Of a DNA stretch of 64,000 nucleotides, positions 35,163-44,064 are shown piece after piece. Positions within the stretch are counted from its first letter, which is position 1. The number at the start of each line of letters is the position of its first letter. The stretch covers positions 930,001 to 994,000 of the forward strand of contig NC_009092.1 in assembly GCF_000016065.1 (NCBI RefSeq), given 5' to 3'. Source of the DNA: Shewanella loihica PV-4 (GTDB lineage: Bacteria > Pseudomonadota > Gammaproteobacteria > Enterobacterales > Shewanellaceae). The position numbers and the translations under genes are program-made. The notes beneath the pieces are model-generated. The model did not search any database. It saw nothing but the letters and a program-made list of their open reading frames with translations, and was not told where the DNA came from.

Positions 35163-36866
35163 CTACTGGCGCGGCTCTTGTTCGGGCGGGAAAAGCAAGG
35201 TGACTGTGGTTCCGCCCTGTTCATTGCTGCTGAAGTCTACCACACCCGAGAGGCGACTTGCGCGTTCATGCATGATTCCTATGCCAAAATGTTGATCCCT
35301 CTCCTTGAGCTTCTCAAGGCCAACGCCGTCGTCGCTGATGCTGATCTTGACGTTGTTACCGCTACGGGTACAACAGATATGAATATGATCCGCCTGGGCA
35401 TGCTTGATGGCGTTGAGGGTCGCCTCACGGGTGAGCTGCAGCACATGAATGTGTTGATGAGCGCCGAGCAGCTGGATAGGCAGCTTATCTTCCAGGGTGA
35501 TCTTGGCCGTAGTTTGTCCCCTGAGCTGGTCGAGCATCATCTCGATCGCATGATTGAGGTTGGGATCTTTAATGGTCAGGCGGAAGGTAGACAGCAGCTC
35601 ACGCAGCTGCACATAGGCGGTGTTGACCCCTTCGTTGATCTCCTTGAGCTGCTCCTCTACCTGAGGGCTGCGACACTGGCTGTCCAGCCCCTTGGAGAGC
35701 AGGTTGACCTGGATCTTGAGAAACGAGAGTAGCTGACCCAGAGAGTCGTGCAGCTCACGGGCGATCACGCCGCGCTCCTCCATCAGTGCCAGTTGCTGGC
35801 GCTGCTCGCCGGCGTTATAGATGACGATGGAGCGGGCCAGCATGATGGCGAAGTTCTCGAACAAGGGGTGATTGATTTCACCCAGGGCAGTGACCTCAAG
35901 ATAGCCCAGTTCGTTGTCGGCAAATTTCAATGGGAAACGGGTCTGGCTGCGCGAGGCGATGGGCCAGCCGCCGTCGGCATCTATGTAGAGCTTCTCTTTA
36001 TCATCTTGGGCGATCACCAGGCGCAGGAAACTGTTGGGTTCGTGGGCCCTGAGCTGATTCAGCGCTTGTTTCAGGGTACTGATCTCCAGCTTGCCCGAGT
36101 GCAGCATCACCAGGTTGTCGTAGAGCAGCTTGAGCTCGTTGTTGGCGCGGGTGAGGGCGAAGGTCTTCTCTTTGACCTGATTTTCCAGGTTGTTATAGAG
36201 GGTCGACAGCTCTTTGGCACTGGTGGCCAGGGCGTTGCTGAGCGAGCTGAGCTCAATATATTCGCTATCTGGCATGGTGACATCGAACTCCCCCTTAGAG
36301 ATGGTGTTGGCCGACTCCATCAACTGATTGAGGGGGGTGACCACCTTACGCTTGGTAAAGCGTACGGCGAAGAAGGCGATCAGTAACATGAGCCCCAGGC
36401 CGGTGATCTGGCTGGCGGCCAGCAGCTTGAGCTTGAAGGCAGCGAACTCCTCGGTTTCCAGCACGAAGAGATCTATGGTGTCGACGAAATCTTTGAGGGC
36501 GGAGACATAGAGGCGTGAGTTCTCCTCTTCAATATATTGCTTCATCACCTGCCATTTCTGGATAACCAACAGGTATTGGGAGGCGAGATCGTCTGGGGTC
36601 ATCCAGTCGAGTGAGCGTTTCAGTGCATCCGAGTGGAGGGTGGCCTCAAACTCTCTAATTTTGTCGTCGGCTCCCTCGCTGCCAGAGTTGGCGTAGAACA
36701 TCAGACGGTAACTCTGCATACGCAGCGAGCCGGAGGCGTTGATGGCTCTGGCGTCTCCCAGGCTATAAGCCAAATTAGCTATGGCGAAGGTGGCGAGTCC
36801 ACTGGAAAGTAAAATTAAGGCCAGCATTAACCTTAATATGGTGGAGGTGAGGCTGCCTTTCTTCAT
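35163..36866 (-). CDS. narQ: Nitrate/nitrite sensor histidine kinase NarQ
   Basis: 567 residues. A first membrane helix (~10-33) is followed by a periplasmic P-box-like segment (NASGSLRMQSYRLMFYAN, ~43-60), where nitrate binds in NarX/NarQ. A second membrane helix (~150-170), a HAMP region, a GAF-like middle and a HisKA_3 dimerisation helix with His 373 (ELHDSLGQLLSFLK) come next, with the HATPase domain C-terminal (DDGVGLEK, FGIGIMHERA). NarQ phosphorylates NarP. It is the first gene of the narQP unit and is divergent from nrfA across ~250 bp. Confidence 0.94.
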   Translation of the reverse strand: MKKGSLTSTILRLMLALILLSSGLATFAIANLAYSLGDARAINASGSLRMQSYRLMFYANSGSEGADDKIREFEATLHSDALKRSLDWMTPDDLASQYLLVIQKWQVMKQYIEEENSRLYVSALKDFVDTIDLFVLETEEFAAFKLKLLAASQITGLGLMLLIAFFAVRFTKRKVVTPLNQLMESANTISKGEFDVTMPDSEYIELSSLSNALATSAKELSTLYNNLENQVKEKTFALTRANNELKLLYDNLVMLHSGKLEISTLKQALNQLRAHEPNSFLRLVIAQDDKEKLYIDADGGWPIASRSQTRFPLKFADNELGYLEVTALGEINHPLFENFAIMLARSIVIYNAGEQRQQLALMEERGVIARELHDSLGQLLSFLKIQVNLLSKGLDSQCRSPQVEEQLKEINEGVNTAYVQLRELLSTFRLTIKDPNLNHAIEMMLDQLRGQTTAKITLEDKLPIQLLGAHQHIHVLQLTREATLNAIKHAQADHIHICCTRSGNNVKISISDDGVGLEKLKERDQHFGIGIMHERASRLSGVVDFSSNEQGGTTVTLLFPPEQEPRQ

Positions 36867-36956
36867 GTATTAGAACTCATTAAATTATAGGGAAAAATCG
36901 GAAATTTGGACTATGATACTTGTTTAGCAATTGCTGATAAAATTAACAAGGTGATA

Positions 36957-36979
36957 AAAATGTGACCAACAACACATTC
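36957..36979. promoter_or_regulatory. CRP-like site upstream of nrfA
   Basis: AAATGTGA-ccaaca-ACACATT has the 22-bp CRP layout (TGTGA-N6-TCACA) with one mismatch in the right half. CRP is the main activator of anaerobic respiration genes in Shewanella, which makes a role at nrfA reasonable. It lies about 145 bp before the nrfA start codon. Confidence 0.6.
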
Positions 36980-37011
36980 ACATTATGATCTGCCTCAAGT
37001 TTTGACCCGGA

Positions 37012-37027
37012 TACCCCATAAGGGGTA
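37012..37027. promoter_or_regulatory. NarP-type 7-2-7 operator upstream of nrfA
   Basis: TACCCCA-TA-AGGGGTA. The right half is the complement of a perfect NarL/NarP heptamer (TACCCCT); the left half differs in one base. The 7-2-7 inverted arrangement is the one NarP binds. It is centred ~95 bp before the nrfA start codon, with narQP encoded next door. Confidence 0.82.
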
Positions 37028-37113
37028 TATTTTTAACGGGGTTAAGGGACTAACTTTGGCCTTGGAGATGTTGTGGTTTTTAAGACTACTATAAAAAGTA
37101 ACACGGAGATGAG

Positions 37114-38514
37114 ATGGTGAGAACATTAACTACAAAAACCTTTGCACTGAGTGCTTTGGTCGCCGCTGGCCTGATGGCTACCGGCGTGATGGCAAGTGAC
37201 AAGACTGAGCCACGTAACGAAGTCTACAAAGACAAGTTTTCTAAGCAGTACAACAGCTGGCATGACACAGCCGAAAGCAAAGAAGTTGTCGATATGCTTG
37301 AAGAAGTTCCTAGCCTGGTTGTGTTGTGGGCAGGTTACGGCTTCGCAAAAGATTATAATGCACCTCGTGGTCATATGTATGCGGTAACCGACGTACGTAA
37401 CACACTGCGTACCGGTGCACCTAAGTCTGCCGAAGATGGCCCAATGCCAATGGCATGTTGGTCATGTAAGAGCCCAGACGTGCCTCGCGTGATCGAAGAG
37501 CAGGGCGAAGATGGCTACTTCACTGGTAAGTGGTACAAAGGTGGCGCAGAAATCGTGAACACTATCGGTTGTTCTGACTGTCACGAGAAAGGCTCTTCTA
37601 AACTACGTATGTCTCGTCCATTCGCCGAGCGCGCCATGGCAACACTAGGCACGCCATTTGACAAGGCTTCTAAGAAAGACAAGCAGTCTATGGTGTGTGG
37701 TCAGTGTCACGTAGAGTACTACTTCGAGAAGACCAAAGATCGCAAAGGTTTTGTTAAGTTCCCTTGGGATATGGGCACAACTGTTGAGCAGATGGAAGTC
37801 TACTACGACAACATGGAGTTCAAAGACTGGACTCACGCCGTATCTAAGACTCCTATGCTGAAAGCACAGCACCCTGGTTATGAAACTTGGCAGCTAGGCG
37901 TACACGGTAAGAACAACGTTACTTGTACCGACTGTCATATGCCTAAGGTGAAGAATGCTGAAGGCCGTAAGTTTACCGACCACAAGGTAGGTAACCCATT
38001 CGACCGCTTCGAAGAGACTTGTGCGACTTGTCATACTCAAAGCAAGGAGTTCATGGTTAACCTGACGAAAGAGCGCAAAGTTAAGGTTGCTGACCTTAAG
38101 GCACGTGCCGAGTCTCAGCTAGTTAAGGCGCACTTCGAAGCTAAAGCGGCTTGGGATGCGGGTGCAACTGAAGCTGAAATGAAGCCAATCTTAATGGATA
38201 TCCGTCACGCTCAATGGCGCTGGGACTATGCAACTGCCTCTCACGGTGTTGCGGCTCACGCAGCTGACGAAGCGCTACGCATCCTAGGTACTGCGGTAGA
38301 TAAGGCTGGTGATGCACGCATCAAACTAGCTCAACTGCTAGCAACCAAAGGTGTTAAGCAGCCTATCGCCTTCCCAGATGTTTCTACCAAGGCCAAGGCG
38401 CAAGCTGCATTGGGTATGGACATGAACAAGTTGAATGCCGACAAGGCTGAGTTCAAGAAGACTGTACTGCCTAAGTGGGATGCAGAAGCTAAGAAGCGCG
38501 AAGCAACTTACTAA
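37114..38514 (+). CDS. nrfA: Pentahaem cytochrome c nitrite reductase (ammonia-forming)
   Basis: 466 residues with an N-terminal Sec signal (~1-27, ending VMA-S). It reduces nitrite to ammonium by six electrons in the periplasm. Five haem sites are visible: the catalytic CWSCK at 115-119 with Lys as axial ligand, then CSDCH (153), CGQCH (195), CTDCH (271) and CATCH (303). The active-site region around [19 protein letters not shown] contains the expected Tyr and His. No nrfB/C/D genes follow, as usual in Shewanella, where CymA feeds NrfA. Upstream are CRP-like and NarP-like sites. A 10-C run and a terminator follow the stop. Confidence 0.96.
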   Translation: MVRTLTTKTFALSALVAAGLMATGVMASDKTEPRNEVYKDKFSKQYNSWHDTAESKEVVDMLEEVPSLVVLWAGYGFAKDYNAPRGHMYAVTDVRNTLRTGAPKSAEDGPMPMACWSCKSPDVPRVIEEQGEDGYFTGKWYKGGAEIVNTIGCSDCHEKGSSKLRMSRPFAERAMATLGTPFDKASKKDKQSMVCGQCHVEYYFEKTKDRKGFVKFPWDMGTTVEQMEVYYDNMEFKDWTHAVSKTPMLKAQHPGYETWQLGVHGKNNVTCTDCHMPKVKNAEGRKFTDHKVGNPFDRFEETCATCHTQSKEFMVNLTKERKVKVADLKARAESQLVKAHFEAKAAWDAGATEAEMKPILMDIRHAQWRWDYATASHGVAAHAADEALRILGTAVDKAGDARIKLAQLLATKGVKQPIAFPDVSTKAKAQAALGMDMNKLNADKAEFKKTVLPKWDAEAKKREATY

Positions 38515-38517
38515 TTT

Positions 38518-38527
38518 CCCCCCCCCC
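38518..38527. repeat. Poly-C tract after nrfA
   Basis: Ten consecutive Cs begin four bases after the nrfA stop and lie before its terminator. Homopolymers of this length are prone to length variation and sequencing error, but here no coding frame is affected. Confidence 0.95.
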
Positions 38528-38535
38528 TGCATAGT

Positions 38536-38563
38536 AAAAGCCCCGGTTATCCGGGGCTTTTTT
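38536..38563 (+). terminator. Terminator after nrfA
   Basis: AAAAGCCCCGG-ttat-CCGGGGCTTTTTTA. Confidence 0.92.
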
Positions 38564-38588
38564 ATCTCTTCACTATTTCAATTTTCTA

Positions 38589-39131
38589 CTACTTTATCAG
38601 TTTCAGCAGGGCCCTGAATCTGTCGCCACTGGCCTCTGCCTGTAGCTCGAACAACAAAGACTCGCAGTTGGTCAGCAGGGCGCCGTGCTGGGTCATCATC
38701 TCACAGCCTAACCGCTTATTGGCCTCGGTTCGCGAGGAGACGGCGTCGGTCACCAAGTGCACCTCATATTCGTTGTCCAGCAGATCCCGGCAGGTCTGAT
38801 AGACGCAGATGTGGGTCTCTATGCCGGCGAGCAACACCTTGGGCCTGCCATACTGCTGTAGTGCCTGTCTGAAGGGCTCGGCGTGCCAGCCGCTAAAGTG
38901 AGCCTTGGGGATAGGCTGATAATGAGGCGTCAGCAGCTCGGCCAATGCCGGGCTAGTGGCCCCCAGCTTTTCGGGCAGCTGCTCAAGCCAGACGACAGGG
39001 ATCTCAAACAGCTCAGCCGCCTTTACCAGTGTGGTGAGCCGGGTTTCCAGTTCCTCTGCCTGGTGCATCAGGGTGGCCAGCTTTCCCTGGACATCGACGA
39101 TGACGAGTACACATTCCTGTGGTTGCAACAT
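38589..39131 (-). CDS. Isochorismatase-family (nicotinamidase-like) hydrolase
   Basis: 180 residues from ATG 39131 (AGGAG seven bases upstream). It is a cysteine-hydrolase fold: VIVDVQGKL with the catalytic Asp, IPKAHFSGW with the catalytic Lys, and GIETHICVYQT with the nucleophilic Cys. Members act on nicotinamide, isochorismate, ureidoacrylate or similar substrates. This one resembles the YcaC-like/hydrolase group; the substrate is not known. No menaquinone, siderophore or NAD genes are beside it. It is divergent from glnK. Confidence 0.88.
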   Translation of the reverse strand: MLQPQECVLVIVDVQGKLATLMHQAEELETRLTTLVKAAELFEIPVVWLEQLPEKLGATSPALAELLTPHYQPIPKAHFSGWHAEPFRQALQQYGRPKVLLAGIETHICVYQTCRDLLDNEYEVHLVTDAVSSRTEANKRLGCEMMTQHGALLTNCESLLFELQAEASGDRFRALLKLIK

Positions 39132-39241
39132 AGGGCGCTCCTCTATGGGTGATGACTCCATCATACCCGGATAATTTCGCCACCCAATTCGTCATAAGTC
39201 GAATAGGCGACTGCGCTATTTTTGTGCGCTCGGTGCATAGT

Positions 39242-39258
39242 CGCACCTAATTGGTGCA
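39242..39258. promoter_or_regulatory. NtrC-like palindrome upstream of glnK
   Basis: GCACC-TAATT-GGTGC with a right arm TGGTGCA fits the NtrC (GlnG) site GCAC-N7-GTGC. It lies ~125 bp before glnK, as expected for an enhancer. I could not find a convincing sigma-54 -24/-12 element between it and the start codon, which lowers confidence. Confidence 0.6.
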
Positions 39259-39365
39259 TTTATATGCAGCATGAAGGGCGTCGCTATTACTAAGTTTATG
39301 AATGTTAAAGTTTTGTAATGTTGGCCTGATGATTGAATTGCCTTTGGCATCAGCAAGAATACTAA

Positions 39366-39722
<357 letters not shown>

Positions 39723-39734
39723 GGGGGAATTCCA

Positions 39735-40985
39735 ATGGAAGAGTTAGTAACACTAGGTGCGACAGTATCTGAGTTGAAGTTTGCTCTCGACACCTTTTAT
39801 TTCTTGATCTCAGGCGCGCTGGTGATGTGGATGGCAGCTGGGTTTGCCATGTTGGAAGCGGGTCTGGTGCGCTCCAAGAACACCACAGAGATCTTAACCA
39901 AGAACGTCTGTCTCTACTCCATCGCCTGTATCATGTATCTGGTGGTGGGTTACAACATTATGTATGTGGATAACGCCGAGGGTGGCTGGTTGCCATCGTT
40001 TGCTAGCCTCATCGGTGCTCAGGCAAGCGATGCCGACCATGCGCTGGAATCGGATTTCTTCTTCCAGGTGGTGTTTGTGGCAACCGCTATGTCTATCGTC
40101 TCTGGCGCCGTTGCCGAGCGTATGAAGCTGTGGGCCTTCCTGATCTTCTCTGTGGTAATGACTGGGGTTATCTATCCTGTCGAAGGCTACTGGACCTGGG
40201 GCGGCGGTTTCCTCTCTGAGGCTGGGTTTGTCGACTTCGCCGGTAGTGGCATAGTACACATGGCGGGCGCTGCGGCGGCTATCTCGGGCGTCTTGTTACT
40301 CGGCGCTCGTAAGGGTAAGTATGGCCCTAACGGTCAGGTGAATCCTATCCCTGGTTCTAACCTGCCGATGGCAACCTTAGGCATGTTCATCTTGTGGATG
40401 GGTTGGTTCGGCTTTAACGGTGGCTCTCAGCTTTTGGTGTCTGATGCCGAGAACGCGTCGGCGGTGGCGAAGATCTTCGTTAACACCAACTCTGCAGCCG
40501 CCTTCGGCGCCGTCTCTGCCCTGGTGGTCTGTAAGATGGTATGGGGTAAGGCGGACTTGACCATGATCTTAAACGGCGCCTTGGCGGGCCTGGTGGCTAT
40601 CACCGCAGATCCTTTGTCGCCATCACTGCCTCTGGCCGGAGTTATCGGCATGGTTGCCGGCGGTCTGGTGGTCTTCTCCATCGTGATGTTCGACAGAGTA
40701 AAGATTGACGATCCTGTCGGTGCTATTTCGGTGCACGGTGTTGCCGGCCTGTTCGGTGTGATGCTGGTGCCGCTGTCAAATGCCGATGCGACAGTCTTGG
40801 GTCAGCTCTATGGCGCCTCGGTCATCTTCGCCTGGGTATTCGGGGTTTCCTTCGCGGCCTGGTATATCCTCAAGATCACCATGGGGATCCGTGTCTCCGA
40901 AGAGGAAGAGTATAACGGTATGGATGCATCGGATTGCGGTATCGATGCTTACCCAGAGTTTGTCTCACTCAAGAGCGCCAGTTAA
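39735..40985 (+). CDS. amtB: Ammonium transporter AmtB
   Basis: 416 residues with eleven predicted membrane helices. AmtB conducts ammonium/ammonia across the inner membrane. The twin-His pore residues are visible in GSGIVHMAGAAAAISG and GAISVHGVAGLFG, with the phenylalanine gate and WMAAGFAMLEAGLVRSKN near the N-terminus. An Ala-rich linker ends with a cytosolic tail (~395-416) where GlnK docks. It is coupled to glnK by a 13-bp gap. A strong terminator follows. Confidence 0.96.
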   Translation: MEELVTLGATVSELKFALDTFYFLISGALVMWMAAGFAMLEAGLVRSKNTTEILTKNVCLYSIACIMYLVVGYNIMYVDNAEGGWLPSFASLIGAQASDADHALESDFFFQVVFVATAMSIVSGAVAERMKLWAFLIFSVVMTGVIYPVEGYWTWGGGFLSEAGFVDFAGSGIVHMAGAAAAISGVLLLGARKGKYGPNGQVNPIPGSNLPMATLGMFILWMGWFGFNGGSQLLVSDAENASAVAKIFVNTNSAAAFGAVSALVVCKMVWGKADLTMILNGALAGLVAITADPLSPSLPLAGVIGMVAGGLVVFSIVMFDRVKIDDPVGAISVHGVAGLFGVMLVPLSNADATVLGQLYGASVIFAWVFGVSFAAWYILKITMGIRVSEEEEYNGMDASDCGIDAYPEFVSLKSAS

Positions 40986-41026
40986 CGGCTAGTCAAAACA
41001 GATTACCAAAACTGATAGTAGAATTA

Positions 41027-41064
41027 ACAGGGTCCGTACCTCATGGTGCGGACCCTGTCTTTTG
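41027..41064 (+). terminator. Terminator after amtB
   Basis: ACAGGGTCCG pairs with CGGACCCTGT across a 12-base loop, followed by CTTTTG. Confidence 0.85.
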
Positions 41065-41104
41065 TATTATGCTATCAAAAAAATGTGGTGTAAGGAGCGC
41101 TAAC

Positions 41105-41431
41105 ATGAAGCAGTCTCTCTGGGTGTTGTTGTCGTTACTGGTCTCAATTCAGTTGCAGGCCGGTCAGGTGGTGGTGCGTAAGGCGAGCGAACCCTTCGAC
41201 GCCTTCGCCGTGCGCGACAAGGTGCAGCAGGACTTTGAGTGGCGGGAATCCCTGCGTTTGCAGCAGCAGATCCAGATATTACAGAGTCTGCCCTTGGGCT
41301 GCGTGCTGTTTAAGTCGCCCTATGCCTACTATCGTTGCGGCGCGAGTTTTTATCGCCCCTATCTGTATCAAACCGAGGGCCTAGACCCTCAGCAGTTCTA
41401 TATTCAGGTAGATCCGCCAGTATCTCAGTGA
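41105..41431 (+). CDS. Small exported protein of unknown function
   Basis: 108 residues from ATG 41105 with AAGGAG upstream. A signal peptide (~1-19, LWVLLSLLVSIQLQA) is followed by a mature ~90 residues with two cysteines (LGCVLF, YYRCGASF) that could form one disulphide. It is rich in Tyr and Gln. I do not recognise the family. It precedes the TPR lipoprotein by ~90 bp on the same strand, but a gap with promoter-like sequence separates them. Confidence 0.7.
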   Translation: MKQSLWVLLSLLVSIQLQAGQVVVRKASEPFDAFAVRDKVQQDFEWRESLRLQQQIQILQSLPLGCVLFKSPYAYYRCGASFYRPYLYQTEGLDPQQFYIQVDPPVSQ

Positions 41432-41523
41432 TTGTTAATATTTTGTAACGCTTTGCGTGGGGCAAAATGAAAAAGCCTACTTTATGATAGATCTTACGGT
41501 GCCCTCATCAGCGTAGGTTTAAT

Positions 41524-42705
41524 ATGAAAAGGCTAATTGAGTATAAGCGCGCTATCTTGTTGTTATTCTTCATAGTGAGCGGTTGTGCCAGCGGCCCGGG
41601 TAAGGAAACCCTCGCTAATATCGATCAGTACTTTGCCGACGATGAATTCGCGGCGGTTGCGGTTCAGGTTACGCCGGATAAGCTATTTGCGCTGCCGACT
41701 CAGGTCACGATCGATCTGCGGCAAGATTATAAGCGCAGCCGAATGGCGCGAGACTATATTGCCGCTAACTTGTGGCTAGCCAACTACATCAACGCCGATA
41801 AAGGCGGTTTCAAATACCAAGATAATCTAACAAAGATCCCGGCGGATACCTTTAATGCGCGCGCCGGTAACTGTCTGTCGTTGGTGTTACTCAGTGCCTC
41901 GCTTGCCGATGCCTTGGGGGTCGATGTCGAGTTTCAAGAGGTCGAAGTGCCGCCCGTGTGGGACAAGGCCGGTGACTTCTATCTGGTGAATGGTCACATC
42001 AATCTGCGCCTAATTCCAAGAGAGACGAGTGATACCTTCCTTGCCGACAAAAATGCGTTGCAGATAGATTTTCTGCCCGAGCGTACCATGCGTGGCTATG
42101 CCAAAAGGCGAATCGACAGAACCACCGTCATGGCGATGTTCTATAACAATGTCGCGGCAGAGTCTCTGGTGGAGGGACGTTACGACCAGGCCTATGCCTA
42201 CCTGAAACAGAGCCTGATGTTAAAGGCCGATTTTATTCCCGCCTTGAATACCCTGGCGATCCTCTATCGTTACAAGGGGCTGGATGATAGGGCGGAAAGC
42301 CTCTATAAGCTGGCGCTATCCCGAGACAGTGAGGATATGAACGCCCTGTTTAACTATGGGGTGTTACTCGCCAGTCAAGACAGGCTAGAGGAGTGGGCCA
42401 AGGTGCATAAGACCCTTGAGCTGGTTAGGATCCGCAATCCCTATTACTACTATGACATGGCGCAGCAAGCCTACTCGGAGCATGAATATCAGACGGCGCT
42501 TACCTGGTATAAACGTGCGGTAGAGAAGGCCGATTATCGCCATGAGTTCTACTTTGGACTCTCCAGGGCCTATTGGGCCACGGGCGATGAGCGCAGGGCT
42601 AAGCTGAACATGCAAAAGGCACTGTCGCTGTCGGTGGATGAATATAATCAGCGACGTTATCAGGCCAAGCTGCAGGCGATGCAGTCCCATCAAGGGATTC
42701 ATTAG
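41524..42705 (+). CDS. Lipoprotein with transglutaminase-like and TPR domains
   Basis: 393 residues. The signal ends IVSGC (Cys 21). Residues ~60-190 resemble a transglutaminase-like fold with a Cys in NARAGNCLSLVLLSASLADALG and a His in YLVNGHINLRL, the usual order of the catalytic pair. The C-terminal half (~215-385) is TPR-like (LVEGRYDQAYAYLKQSLMLKADFIPALNTLAILYRYKG and three more units). Proteins of this type are envelope scaffolds; whether the Cys is enzymatic is unknown. A 16-bp tandem repeat follows the stop. Confidence 0.82.
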   Translation: MKRLIEYKRAILLLFFIVSGCASGPGKETLANIDQYFADDEFAAVAVQVTPDKLFALPTQVTIDLRQDYKRSRMARDYIAANLWLANYINADKGGFKYQDNLTKIPADTFNARAGNCLSLVLLSASLADALGVDVEFQEVEVPPVWDKAGDFYLVNGHINLRLIPRETSDTFLADKNALQIDFLPERTMRGYAKRRIDRTTVMAMFYNNVAAESLVEGRYDQAYAYLKQSLMLKADFIPALNTLAILYRYKGLDDRAESLYKLALSRDSEDMNALFNYGVLLASQDRLEEWAKVHKTLELVRIRNPYYYYDMAQQAYSEHEYQTALTWYKRAVEKADYRHEFYFGLSRAYWATGDERRAKLNMQKALSLSVDEYNQRRYQAKLQAMQSHQGIH

Positions 42706-42710
42706 TCTTT

Positions 42711-42774
42711 TTATTCAGAGAAAATGTTATTCAGAGAAAAGGTTATTCAGAGAAAAGGTTATTCAGAGACCAGT
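42711..42774. repeat. 16-bp tandem repeat after the TPR lipoprotein gene
   Basis: TTATTCAGAGAAAA(G/T)G at 42711-42726, 42727-42742 and 42743-42758, then a truncated fourth copy to 42774. The array begins six bases after the stop codon and has no coding role. Confidence 0.95.
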
Positions 42775-42889
42775 TTATTCATAGATTAAGTCTTCTATAA
42801 ACCAAGGCAAACAGGCACGTATGCCTTGGTTTAATGACCGTATAATTAGTTCACTCAATGAATCGTTAGCCGCATGAATAGCTAGCGGG

Positions 42890-43717
42890 TTACTTGAGAG
42901 CTTCAGGCATTTTTTCTGGTTCAAGTTCCGACTCAGGCTTAGACACTGGCTCTAGCTCTAGCTCTAGTTCGAGTTTGGGCGCGGGCGCAGAGGGAATGCT
43001 TTTCCTCACCTCCTCGGCTTCTTCTCTATCCAGTTGCGCAATACCCAGATCTATCTTTTGTGCTATAGACTGACTGTGGCAGGCTATCTTGCGCGGCGCC
43101 GCTGCAAATAGGGAGTGGCGAGAGGTTGGCTGCAGTGTGTCGACTCTAAACTTGAGTTGCTCGCGGTAGTAGTCGAAGATGCGCCCCTCTAGGATGATGG
43201 CATCGACCCGCCCGGAAAACAGCATCATCACCTGACTCTTCTGACTATTGGATTCGCCATATTGTGGGTTACTGAGCGCCATCTGATAGAAGTCTCTACC
43301 TAAGTATTGGGTCGCGTTCTGAAACCCCATGACAGAGATCCCGGCCAGATCGGCAACCGAGTCGATGGCCAGTTTATTGCTGGCCAGGGTAAACACGCTG
43401 TTTTGGTAGCTGATTAGGCTGCGGGTGTAGTAGAGACCCGCCAAGTTTTCCGGCGCATTAATGAGGCAGTCGACATTGCCACTGGCGACCTGACGAAAGG
43501 CTCGCTTATTGGGGGACAGATAGATATGGCCGATCGATAGGGACTGCTTGGCTAGCGCGGAGGCGAGACGCTCATATTGAATTCCGCTTTGACCGTTAGC
43601 AAAGAAGTAAGGGGGTATGGTGTTGCTGACCGCAAAGGAGATCTCAGTGTTAGCATTTTGTGCCAGTAGTGGGTTAGAAACTAGCATAAAACCAGATGCC
43701 AGCAGCAATCTTCTCAT
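42890..43717 (-). CDS. Periplasmic substrate-binding-like protein (SBP_bac_3 type)
   Basis: 275 residues with a signal peptide (~1-19, cleavage after LLA). Residues ~22-240 look like the amino-acid/polar-solute binding fold (ISFAVSNTIPPYFFANGQSGIQYERLASALAKQ, FRQVASGNVDCLINAPENL, MMLFSGRVDAIILEGRIF). The last ~35 residues are a low-complexity Pro/Glu/Leu stretch (APKLELELELEPVSKP). No ABC permease is adjacent, so it may be a stand-alone sensor or binding protein. It is divergent from aroG across ~350 bp. Confidence 0.78.
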   Translation of the reverse strand: MRRLLLASGFMLVSNPLLAQNANTEISFAVSNTIPPYFFANGQSGIQYERLASALAKQSLSIGHIYLSPNKRAFRQVASGNVDCLINAPENLAGLYYTRSLISYQNSVFTLASNKLAIDSVADLAGISVMGFQNATQYLGRDFYQMALSNPQYGESNSQKSQVMMLFSGRVDAIILEGRIFDYYREQLKFRVDTLQPTSRHSLFAAAPRKIACHSQSIAQKIDLGIAQLDREEAEEVRKSIPSAPAPKLELELELEPVSKPESELEPEKMPEALK

Positions 43718-44064
43718 CGGGGGGATGGTTACCTCAACAGTGGCTGTAGCGCCATCGGCGCCGTTTCGAGAGCCTTAATGTGACTCTCTTATGACCATTA
43801 ATAATCTACTATAGATAGGCTTTTGGTCGATTTCCAGATAAATGTTAACACTTTGTTTTGTTACTTCTGTTTTTTCTAGCAGGCTTAGCTGAGGAAGTTT
43901 TAAATAAAAATAATAATTTAATCTTATATAACAGATGGTTATTTTTATCTTCTTTATTTTATTAATGTTTGGTTGCAATAGCTGTGGATACTGGATAAAT
44001 TGAAATCAGTAGTGCAATAGAGAGACCCTTATTTAATCCAGAGCCGGAGTGGAAAATAAATATC
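43718..44064. other. AT-rich intergenic region between the binding-protein gene and aroG
   Basis: Strongly AT-rich from ~43900 to 43970. It holds a sigma-70-like promoter for aroG (TTGCAA at 43973-43978, 17 bp, TAAATT at 43996-44001). I looked for TyrR or TrpR boxes and found none convincing. No gene is seen. Confidence 0.5.

Noticed and set aside
43775..43978. A 67-residue minus-strand gene in the AT-rich aroG leader
   Set aside because: No ribosome binding site, very biased composition, and it overlaps the likely promoter.
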